A stretch of DNA of 64,000 nucleotides, taken from positions 727,723-791,722 of the forward strand of contig NW_019775802.1 of NCBI RefSeq assembly GCF_001039355.2. The letters run 5' to 3'. The notes beneath the pieces are model-generated. The model had not been told where the DNA came from, did no database searches, and worked only from the letters and a program-made list of their open reading frames with translations. Shown one piece after another: positions 51,362 to 61,949 of the stretch (its first letter is position 1; each line of letters begins with the position of its first letter). The DNA comes from Lingula anatina (lineage: Eukaryota; Brachiopoda; Lingulata; Lingulida; Lingulidae). The position numbers and the translations under genes were made by a program.

Positions 51362-53008
51362 GATGGGTACTGAAACCTGTACAATAACTGTGTGTGAACT
51401 AGACTTAAAAACCAATGAGATAATGTATGGCAATAGTCATAGAAAGTATACAATTGACTTTGGGTATGATCATAGTAAGTTGGACCAAATCAAAGAGATC
51501 ACACTTTGCTTAAGTTGCTCATATTTCTACTCTGTTATGTATGATAGAGATGTAGCATGTTCAATTGATTTATGTCAAAGAGTTTTGGGTCAACTTTTGA
51601 AGTTAATGCCAGCTGGAACAATTTCAATTAAGAGAAATGTGATCATGTCACACAATGGTTATCATCTTTGGTTCTTTGTATGATGTCATGTTAAACAATA
51701 TTTCAGTCTTTTGAAGTTGACATGATGTCATCATCAAAAGCCAGGATTGCCAGGTCAACATGTTAACACCCACTCTATGTATTTTTTTATTATCATTCCC
51801 CCTTTGTTCTCATGAGCTATTCTATTGTCATAGACATGATACAATGTATCCAGACATTTTGGGAATTATAACACTGGCAACCATACAAAGCAACTTCAGC
51901 TGCAATCTCTATCCTATAATGAGAGGGAGCTCAAACTAAACAGCAATAAGCAAAACAATGAGATTGTTTCTAGCTGTTTACAAGATATCATGCCATGCCT
52001 GTACATAAAATATTTGTTAGAAATGGAATTCAATTCTTCACTGCAGCATCATATATCTCTTTGTTGAAATATTTGAGATGTGTGTATAAATATAGTTGTT
52101 GCAAAAGTATATTTAAATTTTGTATACAAAAGCTTTAAATTAGATATAAAGAACTATGTATATGCTAGCTTACCATTTTTAAAATCTATCTGTGTGCAGC
52201 AGGTTTAGATTCACAATGCTTCATGATATTTTACAAAAGAAATCTTTAGCAAGAAACTTAAATATTGATCTAATTTCTTATTATTTACCTCAGTATTTAT
52301 AAAATCCATGTCATCATGAGAAGAGCATGCTTTAAATCCATGTTATAAACTATCAAATACAAATGTCATTATATCATATCATAGAAACAAACTGTTTGAA
52401 AAACCAATCCTGATAACATAAAAACCTTTATGGAATAATCATTTAAGAAAATTTCCTTTGATAAAAGGGCCTTTGCCATAGCTTTGAGACATAGTCTTCC
52501 ACTGTATATATCATGGATTATACTTGTGATATAGTGAACATAATAAAGACAAAAGCAAATATTTTAAAAGCTTAATCTGATCTAACGGTACCAAGCATTT
52601 AACAATCAAAAACCAAATCATATCTGAATTGTGTCACAACCTGAAAATCACGCAAAAAAATTCTCAAATTCATATTTTCATGAAACAGTCCATGTTTTCA
52701 TAATGCCACACGACAATATAATAACATTAAAAACAATCCAATCTGTCACTAACACATCAAACCAGAAAAAAATGCTTTAAAAATACATACATTAACAATA
52801 CTAATAATAAAAATAATAAAACAAGTAATAATAATAATAATAGTTTAAAAGAATTTGGCCCTATTCCTCACATTCTTCAAACCAGCAATTTTCTGACATG
52901 ATTGCAATGCATTCAATGCTCACACTCATAAACAACTTCATACAAAATTGACCAATGACCCAGCTTTCACCGCTATCAACCAGAAAAATGTCTGCATGCA
53001 GAACTCAC
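51362..53008. other. Lectin B 3' UTR and convergent spacer to YTHDC2
   Basis: AATAAA at 52542-52547 is the best polyadenylation signal for lectin gene B and would give a 3' UTR of about 1.2 kb. An ATG frame of 106 codons begins one base after the stop (51363-51683) but shows no known domain. An AAT-rich microsatellite lies at about 52788-52836. On the minus strand I looked for the next YTHDC2 exon (start of the helicase C lobe) and found none. Confidence 0.5.
52542..52547 (+). terminator. Candidate poly(A) signal of lectin gene B
   Basis: A canonical AATAAA lies about 1.18 kb after the stop codon and about 460 bp before the last YTHDC2 exon seen on the other strand. The assignment rests on motif and position only. 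Confidence 0.4.
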
Positions 53009-56000
53009 CTTCCTCCTGGGAGTCTTGTATCTTATGGAGCAGGGCAAGAATGAGGTCTGTGTCCACCTTGTCATCATCAAAGCTGTGGTGATAAAGGTTC
53101 AGCAGCTGTTTATCCTCCTCACTTACTGTCATCTCTGTTTCCTTGAGAAGATCCTCGTCATCTCCTTCCTCACCCTCCTCACTTGTTGTCCTGAGTGAGG
53201 AATAGGTGTAAGTTTTAGTTCTCAACTAACGAGATCTATTCTGTCAGCTCTAAAATTCTATTTACAATAAACATACAAATACAAGGAATGCATATAATGA
53301 AAGCTAAGCTGAATAAAGTCAAATTAATCAAAAATTTAATTAACAAGATTTTTGGAGATTTGGGGTCAATATAGTTAGTGCTAGTAAGTAAAGGAAAATT
53401 AAAAAGAAAAAAAATTATAAATAATTATTATGTATCAAATTAATCAAAATATCCCTTAAGTCACACAAAGTCCATGCTCACATGTAGGCTTTCAAAATCT
53501 CAATGACATCTGTCCTCTCAAACTTTTCAGCCCAGTTCAGAGCATTCCATCCATTTGAGGCCTTGATCTTAATGTTGGCCCCAAGATTCAGGAGTTGTTC
53601 CACAACTGAAGTGAAGCCCCTGGCCGCAGCTATCATCAGTGGGGTGGCACTGGTCTCAGAGTGCATGTAGTCCACTGAGGAAGACAGAATGACAGTGACA
53701 TACAATGAGGAAACTTTTACTACTTTGATAAGAATATTTATAAATCTATGAAAATATATCAGAATTTTCAGTATTCCAGTATTTGGATAAAAGGCTGTTT
53801 ACTTTGTTTTATGATTACAGCAATACCTGCACTTTCATAGCAATTTTACAAAACACCCATATAAATATGCACTTCTGCAAATTATCTAAAATGACGCATC
53901 CAAGTTAAAAATTCACATTGGTCAAATTTTAATGTAGCCCTAGTTTACCTGTACTTTTGAAGCCAATATCTTACCAGTGACATCCTCACTCATAATGAGA
54001 TGGAAGATCTGTGTGAAGATGTCCTCTTCTCCTGTCAGCCAGGCCTCAGTTAGCAGTTTGTCCATCTCAGTCACCAGCCATGGCTCTAGTTCTTCTTTCT
54101 CTGGACCAAGCTGTTTTATAACATATAAAAGAATTTATTTTTATTTAAATACTAATTCATCAAAATATATTTTTGTTTTAAAAATAGGAAAGATGAAAGA
54201 AAACTGAGGCATCCAAAAAGTTTAGTATGGATTAATTACAAAAATTTTCTTTCGAAATGGATTGGATTTTTTATTTGGTATGTTTTGTTTTGAAACTTTT
54301 TCATTTGATGCCATTTTTAATTCTAAAGTTTATTGTTTTTACAAGACAGAAACTTCTCTCAGCAACTTGTACCAGGACTGTATGCATGCTACTTGTCTCA
54401 TATTAGTTACTTCCTCACACTAACCTTGTCTACCTCTATACCATCATCTCTGTCTTCTATCACTCCACTGTCCTCCAGTACAGACTCTTCAGGTTCTGCT
54501 CTTTCAGCACTTGGTTGCTGGTTACACCACTGGTCTAGATGGCGCTGCTGCTCAGCAACTTTTTCTAATTCACTCTTGTACTTGATCATTTTCTTGTTTG
54601 TATACCCAGTCCTGGAACAGTGAATTAGCAGAAAAAAGTTGCAAAAATATGTAACATCTTTTTGAAATTATCACAAGAAAGCTTTACCAGCACCTACTTA
54701 TACAAATACTTCCGGTAAATATATTGTCACTTTCCAATGGGTTCATTTAAAAACTGTTATTCACTTTCTTGAAGATAAACAATTGATCATTAACCCCATA
54801 AATGAGATAAAATATTTCCAATTAATTTCCAATGAGTATTAAATGTAACAAATTCATTTTCTAGGTGATATTGTTACATACATCTTGAGAACATCTTCCA
54901 GAAAATACTCCTTCACTTCAAATAGCTTTCCAGGTACTGAAATAAAAAAATGTAACAGTTTAGATAGAAATCGAATAACACAGCCCAAATACAATGTTCA
55001 AATTCCAAACAATTCCATCTATTGTTTTTTCAACTTTGAATTTTTTTATGTAACTAAGCCCAACACAAAACACTTTTATAATATAAACTCAATGTCCTTC
55101 TGACTTAAATTCAGTACCTTCAATTATGGGACATCCACCAAAGTAATTGATAAAGAGCTGTGTATTGAGAGCAGCACTCATCAAAATAACCTTCAAGTTC
55201 TTGTACTTGGCCAGCAGATCTCTTAGTGAAATCAACAGGAAGTCACTAAATCTGTCTCGTTCATGAGTTTCATCCTAGAGGTAAACATAATAAATTAATT
55301 AGATATATATAACAATTTAGAAAAAAATAACATCCATACACATGCATTTATTTCAATTGCATTTTGAGTACAAAAATCATATCATATTTGATACATATAA
55401 CAGTTCTCACTTACATAGGAAAATGTTTGAGGGATAAGAACTGTTCATTTTGGCAAAAAAAAAAATGGATTTTCCTGGAGTAAACAACAATTTTCCTATG
55501 CTTGCCAATGTTGAATGAANCGAACTTGACCTGCGTATTATGAATATTCATCAGTCCTGTAAGTTTCAAGTCAAAAGGTAAAATGGTTTTCCACTTATCG
55601 TGTTATCGGTAAAAGTGCACGGCGACGACGGCGACGACGACGGCGACGACGGCAACGACAGACGCAGATGATAGCTATATGTACAGACACATCTGTGTCT
55701 GTACATAAAAACTGTTATTCACTTTCTTGAAGATAAACAATTGATCATTAACCCCATAAATGAGATAAAATATTTCCAATTAACTTCCAATGAGTATTAA
55801 ATGTAACAAATTCATTTTCTAGGTGATATTGTTACATACATCTTGAGAACATCTTCCAGAAAATACTCCTTCACTTCAAATAGCTTTCCAGGTACTGAAA
55901 TAAAAAAATGTAACAGTTTAGATAGAAATCGAATAACACAGCCCAAATACAATGTTCAAATTCCAAACAATTCCATCTATTGTTTTTTCAACTTTGAATT

Positions 56001-59000
56001 TTTTTATGTAACTAAGCCCAACACAAAAGACTTTTATAATATAAACTCAATGTCCTTCTGACTTAAATTCAGTACCTTCAATTATGGGACATCCACCAAA
56101 GTAATTGATAAAGAGCTGTGTATTGAGAGCAGCACTCATCAAAATAACCTTCAAGTTCTTGTACTTGGCCAGCAGATCTCTTAGTGAAATCAACAGGAAG
56201 TCACTAAATCTGTCTCGTTCATGAGTTTCATCCTAGAGGTAAACATAATAAATTAATTAGATATATATAACAATTTAGAAAAAAATAACATCCATACACA
56301 TGCATTTATTTCAATTGCATTTTGAGTACAAAAACCATATCATATTTGATACATATAACAGTTCTCACTTACATAGGAAAATGTTTGAGGGATAAGAACT
56401 GTTCATTTTGGCAAAAAAAAAAAAAAGGATTTTCCTGGAGTAAACAACAATTATCCTATGCTTGCCAATGTTGAATGAATCGGTTCCAATCTTCAAAGCG
56501 AGTCCCCGTTCTTTTTTTTTCTAAAATGTTTGGTTTTTTTTAATAATCTCTTAAGAGGTTTTTACAGAGGGTAACCATCTACGGCAGTCATGTGGTCACA
56601 AATTTCAGAATAATTGCAAAAACCATGGTTCTGGTGGTAAAAAAGAATGTATTAAATTTCTGACAGTTGTTTACACTGTATTTATTGTGAAATATGGATC
56701 TAATACAAGGAGTTGTTATCCCTTTAAGATATTTACAAGTTAAAATGTCTCTGCTGTGGTAAAAATGCTAATATATCCTAGTTTATCACTAATTTGTCAA
56801 AATGTAGCATGCTCAGAGAAGCTGTTCAGGCCAGGTACACTTACAACAATAATGTGTGTGACAGCATTCATGGATGCCTCACCACCCATTAGTGTTCTGA
56901 GCAACACCCCATTGGTACAGAATGTCAGTAATGTTTTAGGTGAAACCCTGAACATAAAGAAAATCATTATTTGTAAATAATACAAAACAGACACAAATAT
57001 GATACATTTATCTTAAATTTTAGTTTCTAGACTTACTACATCAACTTGAGTCAGCAATCACAGCAATTATTCAAATGTTTTTCCCAAATTGTCATAAATA
57101 ACTACATAAAATGAGTCAAAGTTTATGCACAAAACAATCACTTAGTCTAATACCATATTGCTTTAAAAAAAAAAGAACAGTAAAGAATAGATACAAATGG
57201 CTAGATCTACCTGCTTTCAAGTCTAATTTGATATCCTACAGTCTGTCCAATCTTTTCACCTCTCTCTGTAGATACACGCTCTGCTACTGACAGTGCTGAG
57301 ATCCTGCGAGGTTGTGTGCAGAACATTCTACAAGGTTTGTTTCTTTGGTGACAGTCATCCAGAATCATCTGGGGAACCTAGACCATAGGAAAATTATACA
57401 GAATTTATCTCATACCATATGATAATCAATCTTCTCCCATAAATAAAAACATTTCTTGTTTTCTTTGAAGTAGAAAAATAAAATTTAAACAGGCAGAGCT
57501 ACAGTACAGTCCCCAAATCTACCTGTGTTGTTTTTCCAGAGCCTGTCTCTCCTGATATTAACACCACCTGGTGACTATTTATGGCATTAACAATTTGTTC
57601 CCTCATCTGATAGACAGGCAGTGTCTCTCTAAATGCATTCAGGTCTGATGTTCCTCTTTTGGGAGGCACTTGAGATACCCCGTTGTTTAATCTTCCAGTG
57701 GTTGTCTTGCCCAGTTCTCTCATCCCTAGGGATTGTAAATAAGCAATATGTTAAAAGGTTTTATTTGAACTAAAAATGAAATTATCAGAGATGTGGTAAA
57801 CATCTGCAGATACCCATTATTGGGGGCCAATGGAAATAGATATGAGGTCAATTTTTATCACAGATTAATAACAAACACAATTTGTCATTGGAAAACTATA
57901 GTAGAAGGCTGGATAAGATTTACTCCAAAGATAGACAAATGGATAGACAGTATGTGCAAGGGGGGGTATGCCATAGGTAAAAAACCTCTCAGTAAGTTCT
58001 TAACAAATTAAAAACCGTCTACTGTAGGAGATTAAAAGAAGCTTTTAAGAGGTTGATTGCTTAGTGACTTGGCCTTTCATTTAAAGATATCTTAATTCTT
58101 CAATCTTGCCTGCAATCTAATTCAAAGAAATATGAGGTAAAACAAAGTCTAAGTCACCTTCAGTTGAAGTGATCCTCTCAGTTCTGGGCAGCAGTTCATG
58201 CCTTTCCTTGCTGGTAAGAGGAAAACGCTGGATAAGATTGTGAATCTGCTGCCTTGAGTTGTGAGTCAGCTGAAATCTGGCAGAGGAATTGGCTGCTTTC
58301 TTGTCCTCTTTTTTGAAGACGGTTAAAAATCTATTAGATCCTTTTCTGAAAAATTAAAAAGAATCTTTGATGATAAAATTATCATACTTAAACACATAAT
58401 ATGTTATCATTATTTAAAGCTTTACTTTATTTTTATATAGTCTGTGCCAATGACAAGGTCAATTATATTTCAGACAAAAACATTTATAACTGAATTAAAT
58501 TATCCATTGTATCAAACTTACTAATTTAATCAACATAAATACAAGATAAACATAAATGCCATATGTAAATTATTTATGTGACTGTAATGGGCTACGGACA
58601 GTAATCTGTAGCACACTGAACAACAAATTCACTTTGTATTATTTAATATGTATAACCCTTATTGCTGATAAATATTTCAAAGTATTGTGTAGGGTGTTTA
58701 TATTTTTGCTCAGTGTTATATTATTGACAACTTGAAAATACTGAAAACCTCTACTTCCCCGAAATTCATAAATTAAATTACCCTCTACTTTTTGACTTCA
58801 GTCCCATGTCATCTGTCAGCCTATGAACATATGCTCTTTCTGTTGCAGTGAAAGAAGAAGGAAATTCCAGTTCTGGAGAAAAAAAAAACAAAAGAACAAT
58901 AGCAATGTATACAGGTTATCTGTTACAATATACAAACGTAATTATACCTTAACCTACATGCATACATGCATGCAAACCCACACACAATTATGAATGAAAG

Positions 59001-60514
59001 CAGGGATCAATCCAAGGCCCAGTAAAATATTATTGTTAACTGCCAATTTATGTATGTAATGGCAAACATTAATCAATAATAAATAAGATTAGGTCACATT
59101 GCTCATCAGAGAAGAAATGCACTTGCAATAACAAGAGCTTAATCTGCATCCAATAATGAACTAAAAATTTCAAGTATATCAGATTTTGTGTTTTTGGTCA
59201 CATTGATGTCTTTATTACCTTTCTGTTCTGGATTTAGTCTGAATTTCTCCAGTGCTATATCCACTGCAATCCTCAGCTCTTCTCCCACACATATTTCCTG
59301 GTTTGGTCGAGGACCCCTGGTTGAACTAGAGCTTAGGCTACTGCTCACACTTGCTGGGCGAGAACCTGCACTGCTGGGTCTTTGCAGAATCACCCTGGAA
59401 ATAATTGTGTTATAGGTTTTCCTATCTCTGTGCTTCAAATGTAAAATTGCATAGTTCACTCAATCCTGTGGCTACTATATTTACTAAGTATACAGTAAAC
59501 TGATGATTGTTTCAGTAAACAATGTGTCCACTTGATAATCAGTATTAGCAAATCACACTACTATATACTTATATTTATACAATGATTCCTCCAAATGTAA
59601 GATGCTAAATGGTTGATCTATATTCTGACATAATCACTCTGCATCTTTTCTGACTGCATGAGGCCTACAAGTCCATATAACCATATTCTAGCTACCCTGT
59701 ATATCTGTTCCCATATATACAATTCTCAGTTGTGCCAAAGTAGTCATATGAATCAAACTTTTGATTGGTGAATTCAAGTATGACAAAGTGTCAGTGTCAT
59801 TTCTGATACTATTGGACTAATGGTTTAGACACATTAAGTTCACTGTTTGAGCAACAGCAATTAACTAGCATCTGGGGGATGTGCAATCGTATAGTATGTA
59901 CACATGCAGGCACAGTTCCAAATCTTGTAATTAAAACTTCCCCAAGGATTGTCTAACCTATATTAGAGTATGACCTGTGCATGTGCACTTAATATTGGAA
60001 TAAACTCAAGCACAAGATTGAATACTAAAAAACAAATAGCAGAGTTTCTTTACCTTTCTATCCAAATGCAAGTCACAATACTTGTACTTTTTTAAACTAT
60101 TTTCAAATGCATCAAATACAGTACTTAATTTCCATCTATGTGACTGAAAGACTGTGATCTAAAGTCTGACAACCAAAGAAAAAGCAGCCATATTTTAAAG
60201 GAAAAGATAAGTTATAAAACAAAAAAGTGTCAAGATGTTCGACTATTAACAATGGTTAATTACCGCAAAAATTCTGTCATTCCCAGTTTGACAGAACTGC
60301 GATAGCAGGTCATTTCGGGCATTTGTTTATAATATTTATTTTTGACAACAACGAAAACTTAACAGAAAAATCGCAAACAACATTGTGCATAAGTAGCCCA
60401 TAAGCTGTATCTGTCAACATACCTATGTGGTGCGGTGCTATTGCTGCTCTGCTCTGTGCAGATTGGCACAGAAGGACTAGATGCATGTGCCATATTATCG
60501 TCTCGCGCCGCCAT
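53009..60514 (-). CDS. YTHDC2: YTHDC2 orthologue, N-terminal half (R3H, DExH helicase N-lobe, ankyrin)
   Basis: In vertebrates YTHDC2 is a 3'-5' RNA helicase and m6A reader needed for meiotic entry. Thirteen minus-strand exons agree in phase: 60423-60514, 59219-59394, 58782-58872, 58158-58345, 57523-57725, 57211-57377, 56845-56947, 56076-56232 (copy at 55118-55274), 55840-55894 (copy at 54882-54936), 54425-54611, 53975-54110, 53482-53674 and 53009-53190. They encode 643 residues from ATG at 60514. Domains in order are R3H (about 60-125, RAYVH at 102-106), GETGSGKT (241-248), TQPRR, DETH (341-344), SAA (373-375) and ankyrin repeats (about 520-582, [10 protein letters not shown] and [10 protein letters not shown]). 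An acidic stretch then leads to [11 protein letters not shown]. The ankyrin insertion within the helicase core identifies the family. The last exon ends in phase 1 at a consensus donor, but no later exon is found. Helicase C lobe, HA2, OB fold and YTH are absent, so about 45% of a usual 1,400-residue protein is present. Confidence 0.93.
54748..55519. repeat. Copy 1 of duplicated YTHDC2 segment (exons 8 and 9)
   Basis: This segment recurs at 55706-56479, offset by 958-960 bp. It carries exon 9 at 54882-54936 and exon 8 at 55118-55274, with identical coding sequence as far as I can see. Intronic differences include single substitutions and an A-run length change. It ends at the N at 55520, inside a transposable element. 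Confidence 0.9.
55521..55705. repeat. CpG-rich GACGGC tract with hairpin, at start of a contig
   Basis: This 185-bp sequence follows the N at 55520 and has no counterpart in the other allele. It contains a short tandem tract of CGGCGA/CGACGA units (about 55619-55664) and ends in a perfect 14-bp-arm inverted repeat (55678-55707, loop TC) that abuts the duplicated segment. It looks like the end of an allele-specific repeat insertion. Confidence 0.6.
55706..56479. repeat. Copy 2 of duplicated YTHDC2 segment (exons 8 and 9)
   Basis: This is the second allele of 54748-55519, with exon 9 at 55840-55894 and exon 8 at 56076-56232. It continues into unique intron 7 and exon 7, so it is the copy physically linked to the upstream exons. 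A literal 8-9-8-9 reading is out of frame, because exon 9 ends in phase 2 and exon 8 begins in phase 0. This supports an assembly duplicate. Confidence 0.9.
56388..56723. mobile_element. Second member of the TTAA-type element family, in YTHDC2 intron 7
   Basis: The left end is AGGGATAAGAACTGTT (from 56388). The right end read inward is AGGGATAACAACTCCT (from 56723), followed outside by TTAA (56724-56727); the left flank is the diverged TTTG. On the minus strand its interior matches the element at 33028-33646: CTCTTAAGAG, then CCAGGAAAATCC, then GCCAAAA and the end repeat, in the same order. At 336 bp it is about half the length of the other copy, so probably internally deleted. The other allele's partial copy is cut by the N at 55520. 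Confidence 0.65.
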
Positions 60515-60843
60515 TTTCAATGTTCTGGGAATTTAAAAAACCGTAAGGAGAGTAGCGTCTAAGAATAAAGAAAAGTGTACCTCTATCTTTGTATAAAGCA
60601 GTGGTAGTCTATCAGTACTATTTTATGTTGTATAACTTTTATTATCAATTATCAAAAACAAAACAAATATGTTCTGTTGTAGCACAAATATGTTACATCA
60701 TTATCTTGACAACCACATTCCCTTTCGCTCCCCACAAAATCAATACCAGGTGGCGGTAGCACGCGACATGGTAGCAAGTGCTTGGTGTAGGTAGTACAAG
60801 TGAATGTTTCAAAACACTCCGTCGGCATAATGAAACTTCTCTG
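60515..60843. promoter_or_regulatory. YTHDC2 promoter, possibly bidirectional
   Basis: There is no TATA box close to the YTHDC2 ATG. The start codon lies in AAAATGGCGGC on the minus strand, which matches the YY1 consensus often found at start sites of housekeeping genes. About 330 bp away on the plus strand, a small ATG exon with a consensus donor could be the start of a divergent gene. An exact copy lies at 62157-62485. Confidence 0.5.
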
Positions 60844-60880
60844 ATGCCAAGAGCAAGACGGAAACCTGTGCGATTTAGAG
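60844..60880 (+). CDS. Possible first coding exon of a divergent gene
   Basis: ATG at 60844 opens a frame of 12 codons (MPRARRKPVRFR) that ends in phase 1 at a consensus donor (AGAG|GTAAGA at 60881). The short basic N-terminus followed by a strong donor near a likely shared promoter looks gene-like, but I find no next exon and no domain. An exact copy lies at 62486-62522. The identity is unknown and it may not be a gene. Confidence 0.3.
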
Positions 60881-61514
60881 GTAAGAATCGATTAAAATCC
60901 CATATTCCAAATACCTGTTAACCCACTGACTCCCTGCCAGTTGTCTACAGTCATTCTAAGCCAAGCATTACTGCTACAGGCGGCCTGCTACAGGTACTAG
61001 TATTTACCATTTTACTCTGTTATTTAGTACTACTGGTACAACATACTTAAAGATCTGAAGCTCAGGAGATAAGAGTGGTCTGTAAAAGTAAGTATCAATA
61101 GCACGTAATCACACAATTTAGATAAATCAGCTGCTGTCCAATTATTCCTAAATGTAAAGTCTTTTTCTAGATCATAGATATCAGTCTTTTAGTCATTGGT
61201 CTTTATTGCAACCCTGAAATGATGTATAAATGTTCACAGGGGAAACTGTCCTGATGGGTATACATTTGGTATGTTTTGTACCTGGCTGACCCATTTCCAT
61301 AGGCGTTACGCAATAGTGTCGATCACTAAACTTCACTTTCCAAATGCAAAGTAGCTGGTATCTTATTGTTTAACAGCATATACACTATGGCTAAAAAAAA
61401 ACACGACAACTGGTACGCGTATGATCGATAACTGATTTAATTCTCGTAAGATTACCATCCGCCCCCTTCCTTATGAATAGGTATTACTTTATTAATACAA
61501 TGCAACCATCGTGT

Positions 61515-61670
61515 AGCCGCATGTTAGAAGACAATGTATGATTACGCACAGCAGTAGGAGGCCGCTACCCCTTCGCAGCAAGGAGTCAACTAAGCCGCAT
61601 GTTAGAAGACAATGTGTGTTTACTCACAGCAGTAGGAGGCCGCTACTCCTTCCCAGCAAGACACAAACAC
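61515..61670. repeat. 78-bp tandem duplication
   Basis: Two adjacent units start at 61515 and 61593, each beginning AGCCGCATGTTAGAAGACAA and containing GCAGTAGGAGGCCGCTA. They differ by a few substitutions. The open frame across them with repeated THSSRRPL is a by-product. The same pair recurs at 63157-63312 in the second contig copy. Confidence 0.85.
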
Positions 61671-61949
61671 TGATGCGAGTGACCCTAGCCTCATTAGGGG
61701 TGAGAGGCTGTCCTTTCATGATTGGTATTGTTCATTAGCACACTTCTTAATCAGTTTTCTCACGCACGCACGCCTCTTACTTGGTTGCTTTCAAACATTG
61801 CCTCAATCGGCCAAGAATGTGATCACATTTATCTGCCGACAAACTAAGCCTTAGGCGTATTGTTAGGAAACTAGGATCTTCAAAAAACGGACCAATATCT
61901 ATGATATCTTTTACGTTTTGCTATACGAAAATTACAAATTCATTGATAN

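Larger units (their letters stand above)
60308..61948. repeat. Copy 1 of an exact 1,641-bp duplication (YTHDC2 5' end)
   Basis: This segment recurs at 61950-63590 with a constant offset of 1,642 bp and no difference that I found. A single N at 61949 separates the copies. Identity plus an N exactly at the junction indicates an unmerged contig overlap. It contains YTHDC2 exon 1 (60423-60514) and its promoter. Confidence 0.93.

Noticed and set aside
57793-58011. 72-codon plus-strand frame in YTHDC2 intron 4
   Set aside because: It begins with GTG, is antisense to the gene, and shows no domain or splice context.
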